Source: Anarhynchus alexandrinus
Lineage: Eukaryota; Chordata; Aves; Charadriiformes; Charadriidae
Direction: 5' to 3'
Length of the DNA: 64,000 nt
Assembly: GCA_008711295.1 (NCBI GenBank)
Contig: VUYV01000328.1
Coordinates: forward strand, 156,339 to 220,338
A program made the translations under genes and the position numbers. The notes under the pieces are model-generated. The model saw only the letters and a list, made by a program, of their open reading frames with translations. It did no database searches and was not told the DNA's origin. Numbering within the stretch: position 1 is the stretch's first letter; each line of letters starts with the position of its first letter. This document shows, in pieces, positions 11,716 through 25,859 of this stretch.

Positions 11716-14700
11716 CTTCAGCTTCTCTTCTGCTTTCCTCATGCCCTCTGAAGCAATTGCTGTAGGAAAAGAAAAAACCCCACTGGGATAAGAGCGAGGT
11801 CTGTTTAAGGAAGTCTGTGCGACTATAATTTAAGACAACTGAAGAATCATTGTTTCTTGGCCCTTGGGAGGACAGTCTTGTTTCGAGGGAGGGACTCGTG
11901 GTGGGCAACACAGGGGAAGCTGGCAAAGCTCAGTGGCTGGAGCTTCTGCCCCAGGCGCTTCCCATGCTCTGTGGCAAGTGACCTTGACGGTCTCCTAAGT
12001 TTTGTGTCCAAATCTCTCCTTCAGGATTTCCAACCCCTCAGCAACCTCGCTCTTTAAAATCTCTATTTTACAAGCAGATAAAAACCACTTGAGATGAGAA
12101 ATCTATTGAGGAGTGATGTTTTAAAGAATGTCTACTGGGCTTAGAAAGCAGCTACAGATGTCACCAGCTGCAATGCTGTAGATGGGTCTGGCAGCCAGTG
12201 AAAGGCATCTCCTGCAGAGCCACAGACCCAGTAGTTTTTGTTGTAGATTCCCCAAACAGCGCAAATCCCTCGTTCTTTATGCTCTGCCTTGGAACAATTC
12301 TGGAGAGTTGCAGTTGTGGATCAACATCTTCCCTGACCTGGGTTTTGCTGCCTTAAGGTATCGGGATTCTTCACTGCTGTGAAATTTAACTGAGTTGGAT
12401 AGACTTCTTTGGGAAAATCAGCTAAGTCACAATTTGAGGGTTGGTTTACTTACAGATTAGCACTGCATTAGCAACAGAAACGAATGAACCGTGAGTTTCT
12501 TGGTGGAACTTTAAATCTGAAGGAAAGTAGGGTTGGTTTTTTAAATTTGTTGTTATTTTACGATGTAGGCGGCTTATCTTGACTATTGTGATTTGTGGAA
12601 TCACTATTCTACAATGCCACATCCCTAAACACACATCTGAATGTCTAAACACATCTGTCTGTGGTGTCTGTTTTAATGGTGTATGACACCATTTCAAATA
12701 TTTGCTTTGGCGTTTGCTTTCAAAGACCCACAACTCTCTCTTTCAGAGAGACAGACTAATTTCAATCCAACTTTCATCTGCAATATTTTTGGTTCTGAGA
12801 CTTTCTTTGGTTCTGAGGCTTGCATGAAAGGAATTTAAATAGAACTGGAATTAAAATACAGCAAAGCTTAGCTGCATCACATGGGCCTGAGCTGGCAGCT
12901 TCCCTGGTGAGCCCTGGGCCACCACCCCCAGCCACCCTCCGGAACACTCTGGTTTCTGTGAGAATGTTCAAAAGTTTGTATATCAGTTCTGGCTGGAGGG
13001 AAACGGACAAACAGACTTTGAGGGTTCGCTGGTTAGATCTAATGGTGATGCAGTGCAGAGTCCTCTTCTCCTTTGTGGAAACCTTCTGCTCAGGGCTTCT
13101 GGACTGTCTGTAAGCCTGGATTATTTGTTCCTTGAAATCATGTGTTTTGCCAACGCGAGTTAATAATTGCTTTCTTTTCATACACCATGCTCGATACCTT
13201 CTCTACTGCCAGATCGCAAAGCCTTTTACATGTCATTTTGTCCATGGCAGAAATACTTTATCTCCCAAAGTAGAATATGACAGACAGATACATTAGAGAA
13301 CTCAAAGGACAGCCACCTAGATTGACAAGCTAGATCTGGCTTTTGCTCTGCCATTTATTCTTATATGTGCCTCCTTTTCTCTTGGGCGGGTGAAACCACG
13401 GATTCTCTCCACCTTGAACTTGTGTTATACCAGTTTGGATGAGAAAATAGAATGATGCTGGAACTGCACAGAGAAGTGGGACCCAGGTGTCTTTATAGGG
13501 AAACTTTTACCAACTCTGGAATAATCAAATAGCCAATCCTATCCGGTGCTCTATCCTTTTTCTCTTAAATATCTTCTGCTCCTATGCACAGCAGAAATAA
13601 CTTCCTGTGGGCTTCCTGGGACCATCTTGAGTAAGGCCAAGTAGCACAGGATCTCTGCTCTCTTTTGGTGGCAGTTACTTTGTGTGAAGTCTTAGTCAAT
13701 TAGTACTAAAAGAAATGCACAGGATCATTTAATACCATAGAGCTCATAGTGGGAAACTGTCTCTGTTAACTCCAACGTGACCAACACAAGCTCTCTTTGC
13801 TGATGTCTGGAGTTCACTGTCCACGAGGACAGTCGTAGATGTCTTCTTGGTAAAAGAGGCTTCAGCAATGCAGGAGGAAAGATTGTATATGTTTCTGCTG
13901 GAAACATATTTATTTGGAGCTCTGTTCCCATCCTGGTCCCCTTTAATAAAGGGAAAAGTCTAAAGTAAATGCAAAGCATGAAATAAATGCAAAATAAACA
14001 AGCCAGTTATTCACCAATGCCTCCACAAATAACAATTAATAAAGCAATGTGGAGCAATAAATCACAGCCAAAGCCATGATTTAATCTGTCCTTAAACTCA
14101 TTAAAGTAGAGACAATTTAAAATGACCGTCTCCTGAAAGGAACAGCACTGACAAATCCATTTATGAGGCAGGATTTGAATGGGATTATTAGTTTAATGAA
14201 CTATTGAACAGTTTCCAAGAGCAAGAATGTGTTTAACAAAGGGGAAAGAAAAGATGATTAGTCTGCAGCCAGCTGAGCTGTTCGCTGGCAGTGCGATTTC
14301 CTGTAAGTTCATGGCTGCCTGTTTTTTCAAGTAAGAATAAAGGCTCAGCTATAGCCTGACTTTAAACACAACTAATTATGTCAAGCCCATTAATTATGAA
14401 ATGGCCACTGCAATTGAGAAGATGGATGAAGAGAGGATGTTTGGGGAGGCATTTGCCGTACCTCTTCCATTGCTCTGACTTATGCAAAAAGACAAGAGAG
14501 GTGTCTAAATTAATCGTGGGGAAGGGGGAATACGAGGAGTTTCCAAGCTGCTCTCCTGTAGATTTTTGACACCTTCTTAGTTTCCAGCTTGCCATTGGGG
14601 AATGGAGAGGAAAGGCACGTTGCGACTGCTAAAGGCTGCTGGGTTGTAGGTGAATTCTTCTCTGAGCTTGGAAGCTCAGATGCAGTGGAGAGGGAAAACC

Positions 14701-15609
14701 ACGGGCTGTGATTCTGGGCCATGCGGCACCAATTTAAACTGGAGCTGACACTGGGATGGTGTTTACTGTCATGGGGAGGTTGGTCATAGCAGAGATGAGC
14801 GTCACCACTTTTGCCGTTCACTCTGAGGTGTGCACAGAGAGCAGATGATTTCCAGCATGCAATTTCCATGCACTTCCAGCATTTCCATCTGACTCCATCC
14901 CTGCCATTGCAGCTCCACAAGCACCTTAGTACAGGAATTACAAAAGGGTTGTTTTTTGGACCAGCAGCAATTGTAATTTTGTTCATTCTCGCTTTAGGTT
15001 TATCAAAAATGTGTGCCTTTAAAACGAGCTGATGCCCAAAACACAACCAGCGCTGTCAGATGTTATGATTCAGGCCCTGATTCTGCCTCTGCCAAGTTGA
15101 AGCATAACGCTTTAGTTGACTTCGTTGAAGGGAATAAGCCCAAGTGGGAGTCAGCAAATCTTTTCTGCAGTGTTACCATCTCTGCTGCTACTGTAAATCT
15201 AATGAGAGGTATTGATTTCCTCAAAGTCCCAGAGTGGAGTCCTTTAAATGCAGAAGTTCAGCTTTCATTCCTTACAAAAAAAAAAAATTATTTTCTTGAC
15301 CTTGAAGTTGTAGAAAACTCCCTTGAAAATGAAACCCTGGTTAGAGTAAGAACCAAGGTGCTACTAAGAAGCAGTGGAAGCTAAAATGTCCCCTTTCTGG
15401 TGGTTTAGGCAACCAGACTGCCCTACTGATTGTGTGGGTTGATTGTGTAAAAGCCTCTGTAACTATGGTGATTGAAATACTTAAAAAAGCAAATTTGTGG
15501 GATATGTCACTAACTACACCAACTGAAACTACATGCGTGTGTAGCCAAAGAGTAACAACAGGATTCCAGTACTTATTAAAAACTCCTGTCTGCAATGGAC
15601 TGTGCTTGT

Positions 15610-15683
15610 GGTTGTCCACATCTCATTGCAGTTGGACTAGATGATTGTTGTAGGTCCCTTCCAACTGAAATATTCTATTCTAA
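15610..15683 (+). mobile_element. Short CR1 3' tail, sense
   Basis: The segment GTTGGACTAGATGATTGTTG followed by GTAGGTCCCTTCCAACTG and ATTCTATTCTA is the last part of a CR1 element. Only about 70 bp are recognisable. Confidence 0.85.
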
Positions 15684-18600
15684 ATACTGGTTTCCTTACA
15701 AGATGGTGAAATGCACATTCATAGGAGTCTCCATCTTCAAGGAGGTAGCTTTGGGGCATCTCCACTTAGAAATGACGAGGAAGAACACGGTGGGGAAGAA
15801 CATGGTCAAACTCTAGCAAAGCTTTCTTGTCTTCTCCCACTGCATTTCTGCCCTGGGCGGGACGTGGGTCTCCATGCTCCAGGGCTTGCTAAAGATGAGT
15901 TTAGAGTGAGGGAACATCTGGAGCTTCTGTCACTGTGATCCAGTCACCTCTTGAGCACATCTCAGCTGCTTCCAGGTCCACATACACCACACACGTAAAC
16001 CTTGATATTTATTCACAGAGCCAGAGATTAAATACTACGAACAACAGAAGGAACAAAATTAAGGCAGCAGCTGGAAACTTCTGTCTTAAGACTCTTGTTC
16101 TTAAACTTTCCCTGTGTCTTGATTTATATTGTGAAATGGTTGATCTTGGACTTCTGGCCCAGGCTGGTTTCTCTTGTTATTGGCAGAAAACACGAAGGCA
16201 AGTATTGGCATGGCAAAAGATTATCTGGCGTAGAAGTTAATAGGTTATATGGGTTTTGTTTGGAAGTATGAAGAACTGGATTTGAAGTTTTGATTTATTT
16301 CAGAACTTAAGGGGAGAAAAAAAAAAGATGGAAGAGTTGGTAATGCTGCTTTCCAAATGAAAGTGTTAAGCAGTTCCTGGAAATGAGTTGCATTTTTAGT
16401 GTTTTTCAAAGGAAAGTCGTCTTTATGGTTCCTTGCTGATATATAGGATTTAAACCTAAATGTGCGTGAATAAGGGAAGGGTTTCTCTACTGTCACTCAT
16501 ACAAAATGTGCGAAGATCGGAATAAAGGGGAAAAAATAGCATTGTTGACAAAGAAAAGCTATATAAAAAAAGATTTTACGGACCCCCTTTGCTAAAAAAA
16601 AAAATAAAATATTGTAAACATTATTGGGCTTGAACTTGGCATTAACCTAAGTAGGTGGAATCCAAATCCTATACAGTCTTTGTAAGACTTTCCTTGCATT
16701 TTGTTTCATTCCATTTATGAAACTGAGTAATAATCATACATCTTTTAAAAATTATTTCCATTGGTCTCTTTTTTTTTTCTCCATAATTTTCGGCTACAAT
16801 CTGGTTGTCTACCCTGCAGTTGGCTTTGCACGGCTCGGGTCACCTAAACTTGGGCAGCACTTTGTTGTAAGCATAGAGATTTATTTTGGTGTGAGCTAGT
16901 CCCCTTGGTGGCAGCCAGGCAACCTTCTCAGCTTGGCTTTCTCTCTATGTATGTGTGTCTGGAGTCCACATCTGCAGGGGGTCCTAGGAGACCTCTGCCT
17001 GAGGGCAGGGAGGATTTTTTGAGCCAGGGCTGCGGTTTTGTACTGGGAAGGTCCCTGGTGGGACTTCCCTTCATTGTAGTCTCTTGCTCCATCACCTTAC
17101 CGATGACCTTACCCATAGCTGCGTCTCAGCAGAAGGAAAGGGAGCTGAGATACAGAGATCTGTGATCTTTCAAGACTGCATCTCTGGATCGGAGATGGCC
17201 TGTCCCCAAGGCACCCAAAGCTGCCTTCTTCTCTAAATTAGGGTAGGGAATTCAACCCTGGGCACCGAGACAGGAGAAGTGCCACTGAACATTAAATAGG
17301 CCCATTTAATGCTGCTTCAATTTCAATCCAAAGGCAATTTAATATATAGTAGAAGTAGAAATGTAATAACCATCTGGAAAAAAAAAGTTAATTTCTCCCC
17401 ATTTTCTAATAATATAAAAATGAAAACAGTAAACACCTGAGTAACTTTGTTTGAAACGACATAATTGCTCAGTTAGATGGTACCTATTTTGATGTCATGC
17501 ATTTTCCTGGTTAATTAAAGAAAGTGCTAAATTAGGTGTCAAGGCTATCTTTAGTTTCAGATCATTCATTCTGTAGGAAAAGATAACTAAAACATAAAAC
17601 CAGAGATGAAAATAACTACTTAAGTTAAGGCTTCCTTTCTGTTAACTAAAATAACCAATAAAAAGTCATCTCTGTTCACTTAAATCGATCTTTCTTGTCT
17701 AGAGCCCCTCCTGGGTTCTGGGAGGAGGAGCAGTTAGTGATCCACTCCTCCACCTCTTCCCAGACCTCCCCGATTCCTTAAGGGGAGCCGCAGTGGAGGA
17801 TCAACAGCTGAATTCAGGTGCTTGAAAGGCTCCTCTTGCTTTGAGCATCTTGTGTCAAAGTCTTCTGAGTCCCAGCTCCTTGGTCTGGGCTCAAGCAGAG
17901 ACCAGGTCAGAGTTGCTAATTAGCACAGCTGAGAGATGCTCGTTAACGCTACCAGGGTTTGCTCAGGAGGGAGCTGCGCACCAGTTCACACCGCTGTTAT
18001 CCCTGGGGATGGAGGTGGGGGTGCTCCAGGGGCCAGGGAAAGTAAAGGGTCTCCAGCAGGAATGTGAAGACACTGTGAGACATCAGAGAAAGATGTTTCT
18101 GCTGCCACAGATGTGTTACTGCGTCGAGTAGTACCGGTATTGCTGAGAGTCGTAGGAAAGCGATCCATAGCTCGGCTCAGCGACAACTTCAGGATGTCTG
18201 AATTCTAAATACTTTTGTGCTTGCAATATTACCCACAAAATAGCTGTTCGCAGTTTTAAGGTGGGTGATTTCTACTGGTGGTAACAGCAAGTCAGCACCT
18301 CCGCACCTTTAAAACTGAATTCTTAGAACCAAAAATAATTGAAATCACTGGGACTTGAACTCCTTCCTAAAAGCTAAACAGACGCTGGGCTGCTGTGCAG
18401 GACAGGGGGATGATGTTGTGGGTGGGAGAGGTTTCGGCACCTCCTTCTCAGGACCGAGGCAATATCCTTACATTAAACAGGGGGTTGTGTGGATGGGAAG
18501 AGCTGGCTTCTCTACTCTCTCATTTGCAAATTACTTATCAAGCTGTATCCATTGTATGAACACATATAGGCCTGGGGAAGTAAGCAGTGACCGTACAGAT

Positions 18601-21600
18601 AGCACAGTCCTAGGCTCATAAAACTGATAAATCACTGAAATAAATACTTGCAGTACATTTGAGGGATCTACTAAGTCAAGAACGAGGAGGACACAAACAT
18701 GGTCCCCTTTAGACCAAGGATCCAAAAGTCAGCATTGTTTCAGATCTGTTCTCACGCCATGACACAATCCCAAATCCCTCTGGGTGGGGAGATGCAAGAC
18801 CAAAAACCACTGTCACATTTGGCAGTAATTATTGTCCCCCTGGTGATCTCCACTGAGGCCAAGGGTGACCGATGCCTGCAGCGGTGCTCCCCGGTTATTG
18901 TGAGAGATGATCCCCGGGGCCCAGCAAAGAATCAGGCTAAGGTCAAAACCAAAAAGTATCTTGAATTATAGGAAAAATTTCCAGCTCGGATGGAAAGGTG
19001 GGATCATTGTCCCTGGAAAAGCCACATACTTAATGTCGTATAAGATGAGAGAATGTAGTGGTGATATTCATACACCTTCATTTTATTTGACTCTCTGCAG
19101 AGGCGTGAATTTCACGATAAGGGGAGGGCTGCAGCTGGGGGCGAATAGTCTAAAAAGAAACTTCTATGTCTCTTCCCTAAAATAGCTCTTCTGTGGCTCG
19201 GAGAGAGCCCTCCTTTTTGCAGTATCACATCAGAAATCCCCACTAGCCTGGCATTAGCTAAATTGTCACCAAGTTGGTGAATTTACAGCACAGGGTAACT
19301 CTGAACGGTCTGGGGAAATCTAGAGCAGTGTTTGGGCTGATGGCCGTTCCTAAGGCTGAACAAGTAGAAGTGAATTGAGAATTGGCTAAATCTGTTGCTG
19401 GATGGTTTGATTTCCCCGTAAAGATTTCTAAGCTGAAACTTCAAGAGAGGAAAAACCTGAAAAGAAGGGACAGGGAAGGCAGTGACGATAAGCATGCCAA
19501 GGGGTTTCTGTTAATCCCATGTAAATTATGACAATTGCGGTACCCCAAACTGGATATGTGTGCAGAGCAGAAGAGAGATTTTCAAGAGACTCAGAGAATA
19601 CAAAGAGAGAAGAACAGAAGAAAAATTGAGATTGGGCAAGCTTAATAGAATCCTAAAATGAGGAGATTGTGCTCAAGCAGACGAGGGGGAAATAGCTCCC
19701 CTGGACCTGCTGGCCACGCTTCTCCTAATCTAGCCCAGGTGGTCTGCTGCTGGTGTGGATTTCTCCCACCCTTTTTGAGGACCAGTATCAAGGATGAAGT
19801 CTCTTATTTCTTAATTATTAGGTTGGTCACCGAATAGTTAAGCTGTGGTGCTTCTCATCCTGAAATCACCAGGTGTTGATCCCGTGTGCTGGTGGGAAAG
19901 TTGCTGCTCACCCTTTCATGAAGCTCTGGGCTCCAGCCCTACTACTAGCCTGCGTGGTTGTACCTTGGCAGGGCGGCAGGGTGGTTTTTACTGAGTGTTT
20001 TGTTTGAAACACTCAGAGAAAAAGGAATTTGTGCTTGGTCACTTGCCTAACTTACATCTGGGATCTGGTAAAAGTACAAGCCCTACTTTTATTAACAAAG
20101 TCTTAGCTTACAAAAAAAAAATGAAGCGATATGAATTTCTGAGAGCACCTACTCTGTGATCTTCACATCACCCTAAAGAGAGCAGAGAAGACCTGTGAGA
20201 CGTGTAAAGCGTTGGCATCTCTGCCCTTACCAAGAGACTCAAACTGGTCCACAGAACCATTGTTCCATGCACCTTGAGCCTCTTAGCTCAGAGTCCTTTT
20301 CCCATTGAACAGGGAATATCTTGGAAAATAGTGCTCAGGAGACAGTCACAGCACTGAGGACCTGTTTTCACCCAGCGGGAAGCAGCTTTGGGCTGTATCA
20401 AGGAGGGAAATATAGAATGATTGTGATAAATACGGAAAAGGGGCCCCGTGCTCAGGCACGCACAAAGAAAGTGATGAGCTGGGAGATGCGTTTGCCGATC
20501 GTGCACCCAAGCAGACCAGTTGAAGGGTCGCAGCTCAGGGAATCTCAGTCGCTGGTCAGGGGGCTCCGCTTGGTGAGAAGAGCAGGAAATTGGCCCAAAG
20601 GAATGAACTACAGTGAGTTCTCCCTGAATTAATGTGTTGAATCCCTCTGGATGAGGCCAGCGAGAAGGAGAACACGGGAGCAGCCAGGGGAGCAATCCCT
20701 GTGCAGACCAGAGCATCTCTGAGAATTACCCCAGCCCTGGCAAGGCACCAATTTGCATTCACTTCTGTCTTCCTCTAATTTGAGGAATGGAAATACCACG
20801 TCTGAAGGCCAGTGACAACTGAGGTACACTGATTGCTCGTGACAGGGGAGACAAATCCTGGGCTGCTGTTCCTGCTGTCCGGAAAGCGCACGCTACGTGG
20901 AGCCAGGGGTTCATTAGCTGTGGGTCCTGCTGGATGGCAGGAGGAGTGCTCCTTGCAGGACACCGCACAAATCAGCCCTTTAGTGACTGTGCAGAGCTTT
21001 CGGAAGAAGGTCTGGAGAGTTCATTCTAGCTGGGTATTCTTTCTCCCACGGCTGGAGGAGCGGACAAAGACCTGCGTGCCTGCGCATGGATTGAGGACAT
21101 AGCTGTGGGTGAGCAGGAAGCTCAGGGGTGACTTGACTTCGTTTTTGGCTTGCATCTGTGTCTGCAAAGCATTCTCAGCCCGGACTTCACACGCTGTGCT
21201 GTCTGCCCTCTCCTACCTTTAACAATGAGTGCAATTCTGCTGGGGTCACACTAGGCATCTGACAATAATTGGCAGGACCTTTTCGGCTGCTTGCTCAGCC
21301 TAGTAGGCAACAATTCAGTGCTCCGGGCTGTCTTTCCCAGGCTGCTGCGGCAACAGCCAGATGCCGCTTGTGTTCTGTCCCTACGGGCGGGCTGGCACCC
21401 CGAGCCTGCGGGCGAGTCTTGTGGTATGGACCGTCTCCCAGTCCTTGCTCATGCCTCCGACTCCATTGTGGATTTAGGAGAAAAGGCTTCTCTCGCTAAC
21501 AGCCGTGCATTTTCACATCCCGTAGCCACAGCTCTGCTCTGCTCCAGTGGTTTGTTTGGTTTTGTTTTTTTTTTTCTTGGCATCTCCCAATTCTCAGATG

Positions 21601-23943
21601 GAGCCGCTGCCAGCAGGCAGCATTTGGTGCCATCAATTGAAATTCAGGCTTACTTGGTCCCTGCTTATCTTCATAATCCTATTGTTTATTTAACGTGGAC
21701 AACGAAGACGCTATGGCCGGCATCGCTTTGCCCTCTGTCCTTTCTTAGCATCCCTCTGTTGGCCCTGCTCACTTTCATGAAAATAGTTCTCTTTAGCAGC
21801 TGAGCTCTCTCAGCCTTTTCCTGAGCTGCACAGAAGGTGATAAGGAAGATCTGCTTCATATTGGCAGGTCTATTTTTGCATCAGCTGAACCGGGGGGGCG
21901 GACCAGCAATGCCATCCTTTGCCAGAAAGCATTGCTAGAAAGGACTGGCACAAACATGTCAGCTCTTATCTCCGTGGCTCTGACACCCAAAGGAAAAGCC
22001 ACGCAGGCATTAGCGCCATCTCGGCAGTACAACAGTGTCTCTCCAGGACTGGATCATGTCTGGATGAGACCCCTTTGCTACTGCTGGCTAGCAGGGAGGC
22101 AAAGCTGAGAGTGAGTAGGGTGAAAAACCTTGATTTTTAATTGAGGACTGATTCTTTTGAGGTTTCTTGCTAATTCTGAAATGTCTGTGGATTTCGATTA
22201 TCACTAATAATCAGAAGGTTGCGGGCAAGCTTCTTGAATTAAATGCTTTTTCCTCTAACCTTGACCTTTCCATTCTTAGCTCTTCACCACAAACGATGGT
22301 TGTAGTTTTCTGTTTAACAACTAAATGACGTGCCTTTTATCCACACCTTCTTGCTGATGAGAACACGGGTTTCCAGCTTCTATTTCCCAGGATGGGGATA
22401 ACTGCTATTCATTTTAAAAAGCAATTTTGTCACAACTTTGCTGAAGACATTATTATTTTTTTTTTCTTACAAAACAGCATTCTCCTTACTGAGTTCTTGC
22501 TTTGGAATCTAATTTCATTCTCCCTCTAGGTCATTTCTGTGACACCATTAATTTCAACCCATTCAAAATGGATCCCCCCCATGTTTTGTTTTGAAACTCT
22601 GCTAATTTTTAGCATATGCTTATAAAGGTTCAGTTTTGGAGGAACAATTGTGATAGTTTAGCCTGTTACACAGTTTCGCCTACTGTGTAACAGGGTGCCC
22701 AGGACCTCTCCCAGGATCCCTGCACAGAGCTGGATGAAGAGTCTTTCAAATTTTAGAGTCTTTTAAATTTTAAAATCAGGCTGACTGTCTTTCGGACAGA
22801 GGTGGTACTTGCCACCAGAGTTAAAAATACCCATTTCATTATCAATTTCATTCAACTTCCCCTTTTTTCTGTCTTAGTCTATGGGTTTGATGCCAGATAC
22901 CTCTTCCTTCACCGATTTCGACAAAAAAAAACCCTCTTAGTCTTTTGCCTGATAAAATGGCTATATAATATTCTTCAGTCTTTACAAGGCTTGAAGTAGC
23001 CTGAGGCCAGGGTGTACTACGGCAGCCTTCCTTGCGTAGCTGTTCACATCCCCGTGTTGACACGGGGGGACCAGCAGATAGGTTCAGGGGGAAGTCAAAC
23101 TGCAACGTTTGGTGCCTGGCTCTGAGTTGTCTGGGCTGCCTACACATTGCATGGAGAGTCCTGCATCATCCGCCCATCCATCCTGCGTGCTGGGAACCTG
23201 AGGGCTGAATCTTGGGCTTTGCAGGACCTCCATCTGCTCAGCGTGAACTTCTCTTCCCAGTTAATGCCAACCGCAGGCATATGTCTACTTCTAACTGGAG
23301 ATTTACACTCGAACATCAGTGGCAGTACTTGCTGGCTTTGTACTTTATCCAACCTAATGCAGCCAGGAACGGCAACCCAAGATGTTGCCCCATCTGCAGG
23401 GAACCTTAATCCATACCAGCAGAAACAGCTCTGCGTTCGATGTCTCCTTTTAACTTCTAAGCCCAGGAGAAGCGACAGATGCCCAGCCTTGTGGAAAATG
23501 TAGGCTCTCTTGAAATCAAAATATAGATTTACTCTCCACCTCCAACCGTAGCACCGAATTATTTCAGCAGAGCCCTGGATTCTGTGTTTGCAGGGCTGGT
23601 GAAGGCTCCACTGGGCAAATGCAGGTCATGGAAAAACAGTTGCCATGATTTCTACATGGGTCATTGTGTGCTCTGGGAAAATGAGAACTGGGAAGCAGAG
23701 CAGCACCCTTCATTGCACAGAAAGTCATCCAAGATGGCGTGTGCTGCTCGGGGATCTTCTCGTCACCGTGAAGAGCAGAAGCTAAGATTGCTTTTATGTG
23801 GGAACATCATTGCTCAGGAGAGGGTTCCTTAAAGTTTGCTCTCAGTCCAGCTCGGTGGTTTTGTCATTAATGCAAACACTGCCCAGTTCCTTTTCCCATG
23901 GGAAAGCATTCTCCTGCTTCCACTTTGGGAAGGTGCAGTGTAG

Positions 23944-24228
23944 CTGCTGCGCATCTGCTGCATGTCTGCTGCACATCTGCGGCGTATGGCTGCACACGTG
24001 CTGCGCTTCTGCTGCGTCCCTGGTTTGTGTCTGCTGTGCCTCTGCCCCGTGTGTGCTGGATGCGCTCTGCACGTCTTCGCTGGGACTGCCGTACGTACAC
24101 ATCTGCTGTGCATCCCCTGCATCTCTGCCGCGTATCTGCTTCGTGTTTGCTGTGTGTTTTCTGCACACGCGTTGTACGTGTGCTTCACCTTTGCTGCATG
24201 TCTTCTGTGTATCTCCTGTGCGTCACGC
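23944..24228. repeat. Degenerate 11-bp minisatellite, about 25 units
   Basis: The array starts with three nearly perfect 11-bp units (CTGCTGCGCAT, CTGCTGCATGT, CTGCTGCACAT) and continues as variants of CTGCTGYRYRT, with some units stretched to 12-13 bp or merged. Three units make 33 bp, and the unit lacks stop codons, so several frames on both strands stay open. The + strand frames read as Cys/Ala/Ser/Leu-rich periodic peptides (CCASA and similar). It sits deep in intron 1 with no start context or splice support, so I call it a minisatellite and not a gene. Confidence 0.85.
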
Positions 24229-25483
24229 TGGAGGTGGAAGACTCACATATGCCTGGGTAACGGATTCAGGGTGTTCTGGGATCCTCTAGCCTCTCCCAGC
24301 CAGAAAAGGAATCTGCTGGCCTTCTAGTGACAAGTTCTTGCCAAAATCCAGGCTGGGATCTGGTAGATGGGTCTCAGAGTGCCACTGAGACTGGTTGTTA
24401 GGGTGCAGAGCCATCCCAGTACCCTCTGCCTTCCCACTCCTGGCTTGCTGCAGGAACCTGAGAGTGGCAACCAGAGGAAGAAAATCTTCAAAAAAACCTC
24501 CCCACCACTCAGGCATAATTTCCAGGCAGAAACACAGACAAGTAGAAGAAAGCAGACTAATGGCACACCTATTATAACAGAGACCTCGGGATCTGAGGAA
24601 GGACAAGCAGGGCAAGTCCTGCAGTAAGTAAGATTGTTACTATCACCAGCCCCAGGCAATCTGCTGAAGTGTGGTTGATGAAAAACTTAATCAGTAAAAA
24701 CTAGAATGAGGATATAGAAATTTTGGACGATAGATCCTGACAAACTAACCTGTTGTTTTCCTTCTCTTATCAAAGAGAAAATTAAAGGGTGATGTAACAA
24801 CCTACACAGGTCTACTGGGGGAAGAGACTTTGTTAACAAATGGTTCTTTGATCCAGCCAGCAAAGAAATAACCAGATCCAATGGCTGAAAGTAGAAGCTA
24901 GATAGACTCAGACCCCAAAATAAAGCACAGAGTTTTAACAGTGGGGATTATTACCAAATATATCCAAAGTATATGCTCTCTCGCTGTTGATTTTAGTTCA
25001 AATTCTTGTGCTTTCCTAAAAGACGTGATCCCTCAGCAAACCTCCAAGAAGAGGTTGGAGGATTGCTGGCCAGGGTCCAGGCAAACTCTCTGTCCACGCT
25101 TACCTTTCTACTGCCTTCCTCCGTCTGTCTGATCCTGTGTTAGAGCCCCAACATCTCTGCAAGGGGCTGTGCTCTCATGACTCCCCACTTGACATGTCAC
25201 AAAAGTATGAACATTACATAGGTTTGTGGGTTTCGTGTTTTCTTGTTTTTCTTGGGAGTTTTTTGGGGGAAGGCTGTTCGTTCATATATGGATGTGTGGC
25301 ATGGCACAATGTGGTGTAAATGCCGTGCTGAGGTATGCGCTTGGGCTGTTTCCTGCCTTCTGTGCTATGTGAAATTGATTAACAAACAAATGGAGACAAA
25401 GAAAGCCATGGGCAGCCTGTCTGATGGACAAGTTGGAGTGTGCAAGAGTTTAATTGTAGAGTCAGAAAGGAAGAGCAGGACTA

Positions 25484-25859
25484 AGCCTGGAGAAGAGAAG
25501 GCTCCAGCGAGACCTTATAGCGTCCTTCCAATCCCTAAAGGGGGCCTACAGGAGAGCTGGGGAGGGACTTTTTACTAGGGCATGGAGTGATAGGATGAGG
25601 GGGAATGGCTTCAAACTGGAAGAGGAGAGATTTAGATGAGATCTGAAGAAGAAATTCTTTGCTGTGAGGGTGGTGAGCCCCTGGCGCAGGTTGCCCAGAG
25701 AAGCTGTGGCTGCCCCATCCCTGGAGGTGTTCAAGGCCAGGTTGGACAGGGCTTGGAGCAACCTGGGCTGGTGGGAGGTGTCCCTGCCCAGGGCAGGGGG
25801 CTGGAACTGGATGACCTTCAAGGTCCCTTCCAACCCAAACCATTCTATGATTCTATGAC
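25484..25859 (+). mobile_element. CR1 LINE fragment (3' end), sense
   Basis: It runs from AGCCTGGAGAAGAGAAGGCT to the terminal CATTCTATGATTCTATGA. It includes the CCATCCCTGGAGGTGTTCAA and CAACCTGGGCTGGTGGGAGG blocks and is 5'-truncated. It lies about 510 bp upstream of coding exon 2 and belongs to the ATTCTATGAT-tailed group in this window. Confidence 0.95.

Noticed and set aside
18251..18316. Imperfect inverted pair CAGTTTTAAGGTG / CACCTTTAAAACTG, possible small MITE
   Set aside because: Arms are only about 13 bp with one gap, and there is no target-site duplication or second copy in the window.
19820..19835. TTAGGTTGGT resembling a mariner terminal repeat
   Set aside because: Only about ten bases match and no partner end is present.
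23798..24289. 163-codon Cys-rich frame that could look like a secreted peptide gene
   Set aside because: It is the translation of the 11-bp minisatellite; alternative frames and the opposite strand are equally open.
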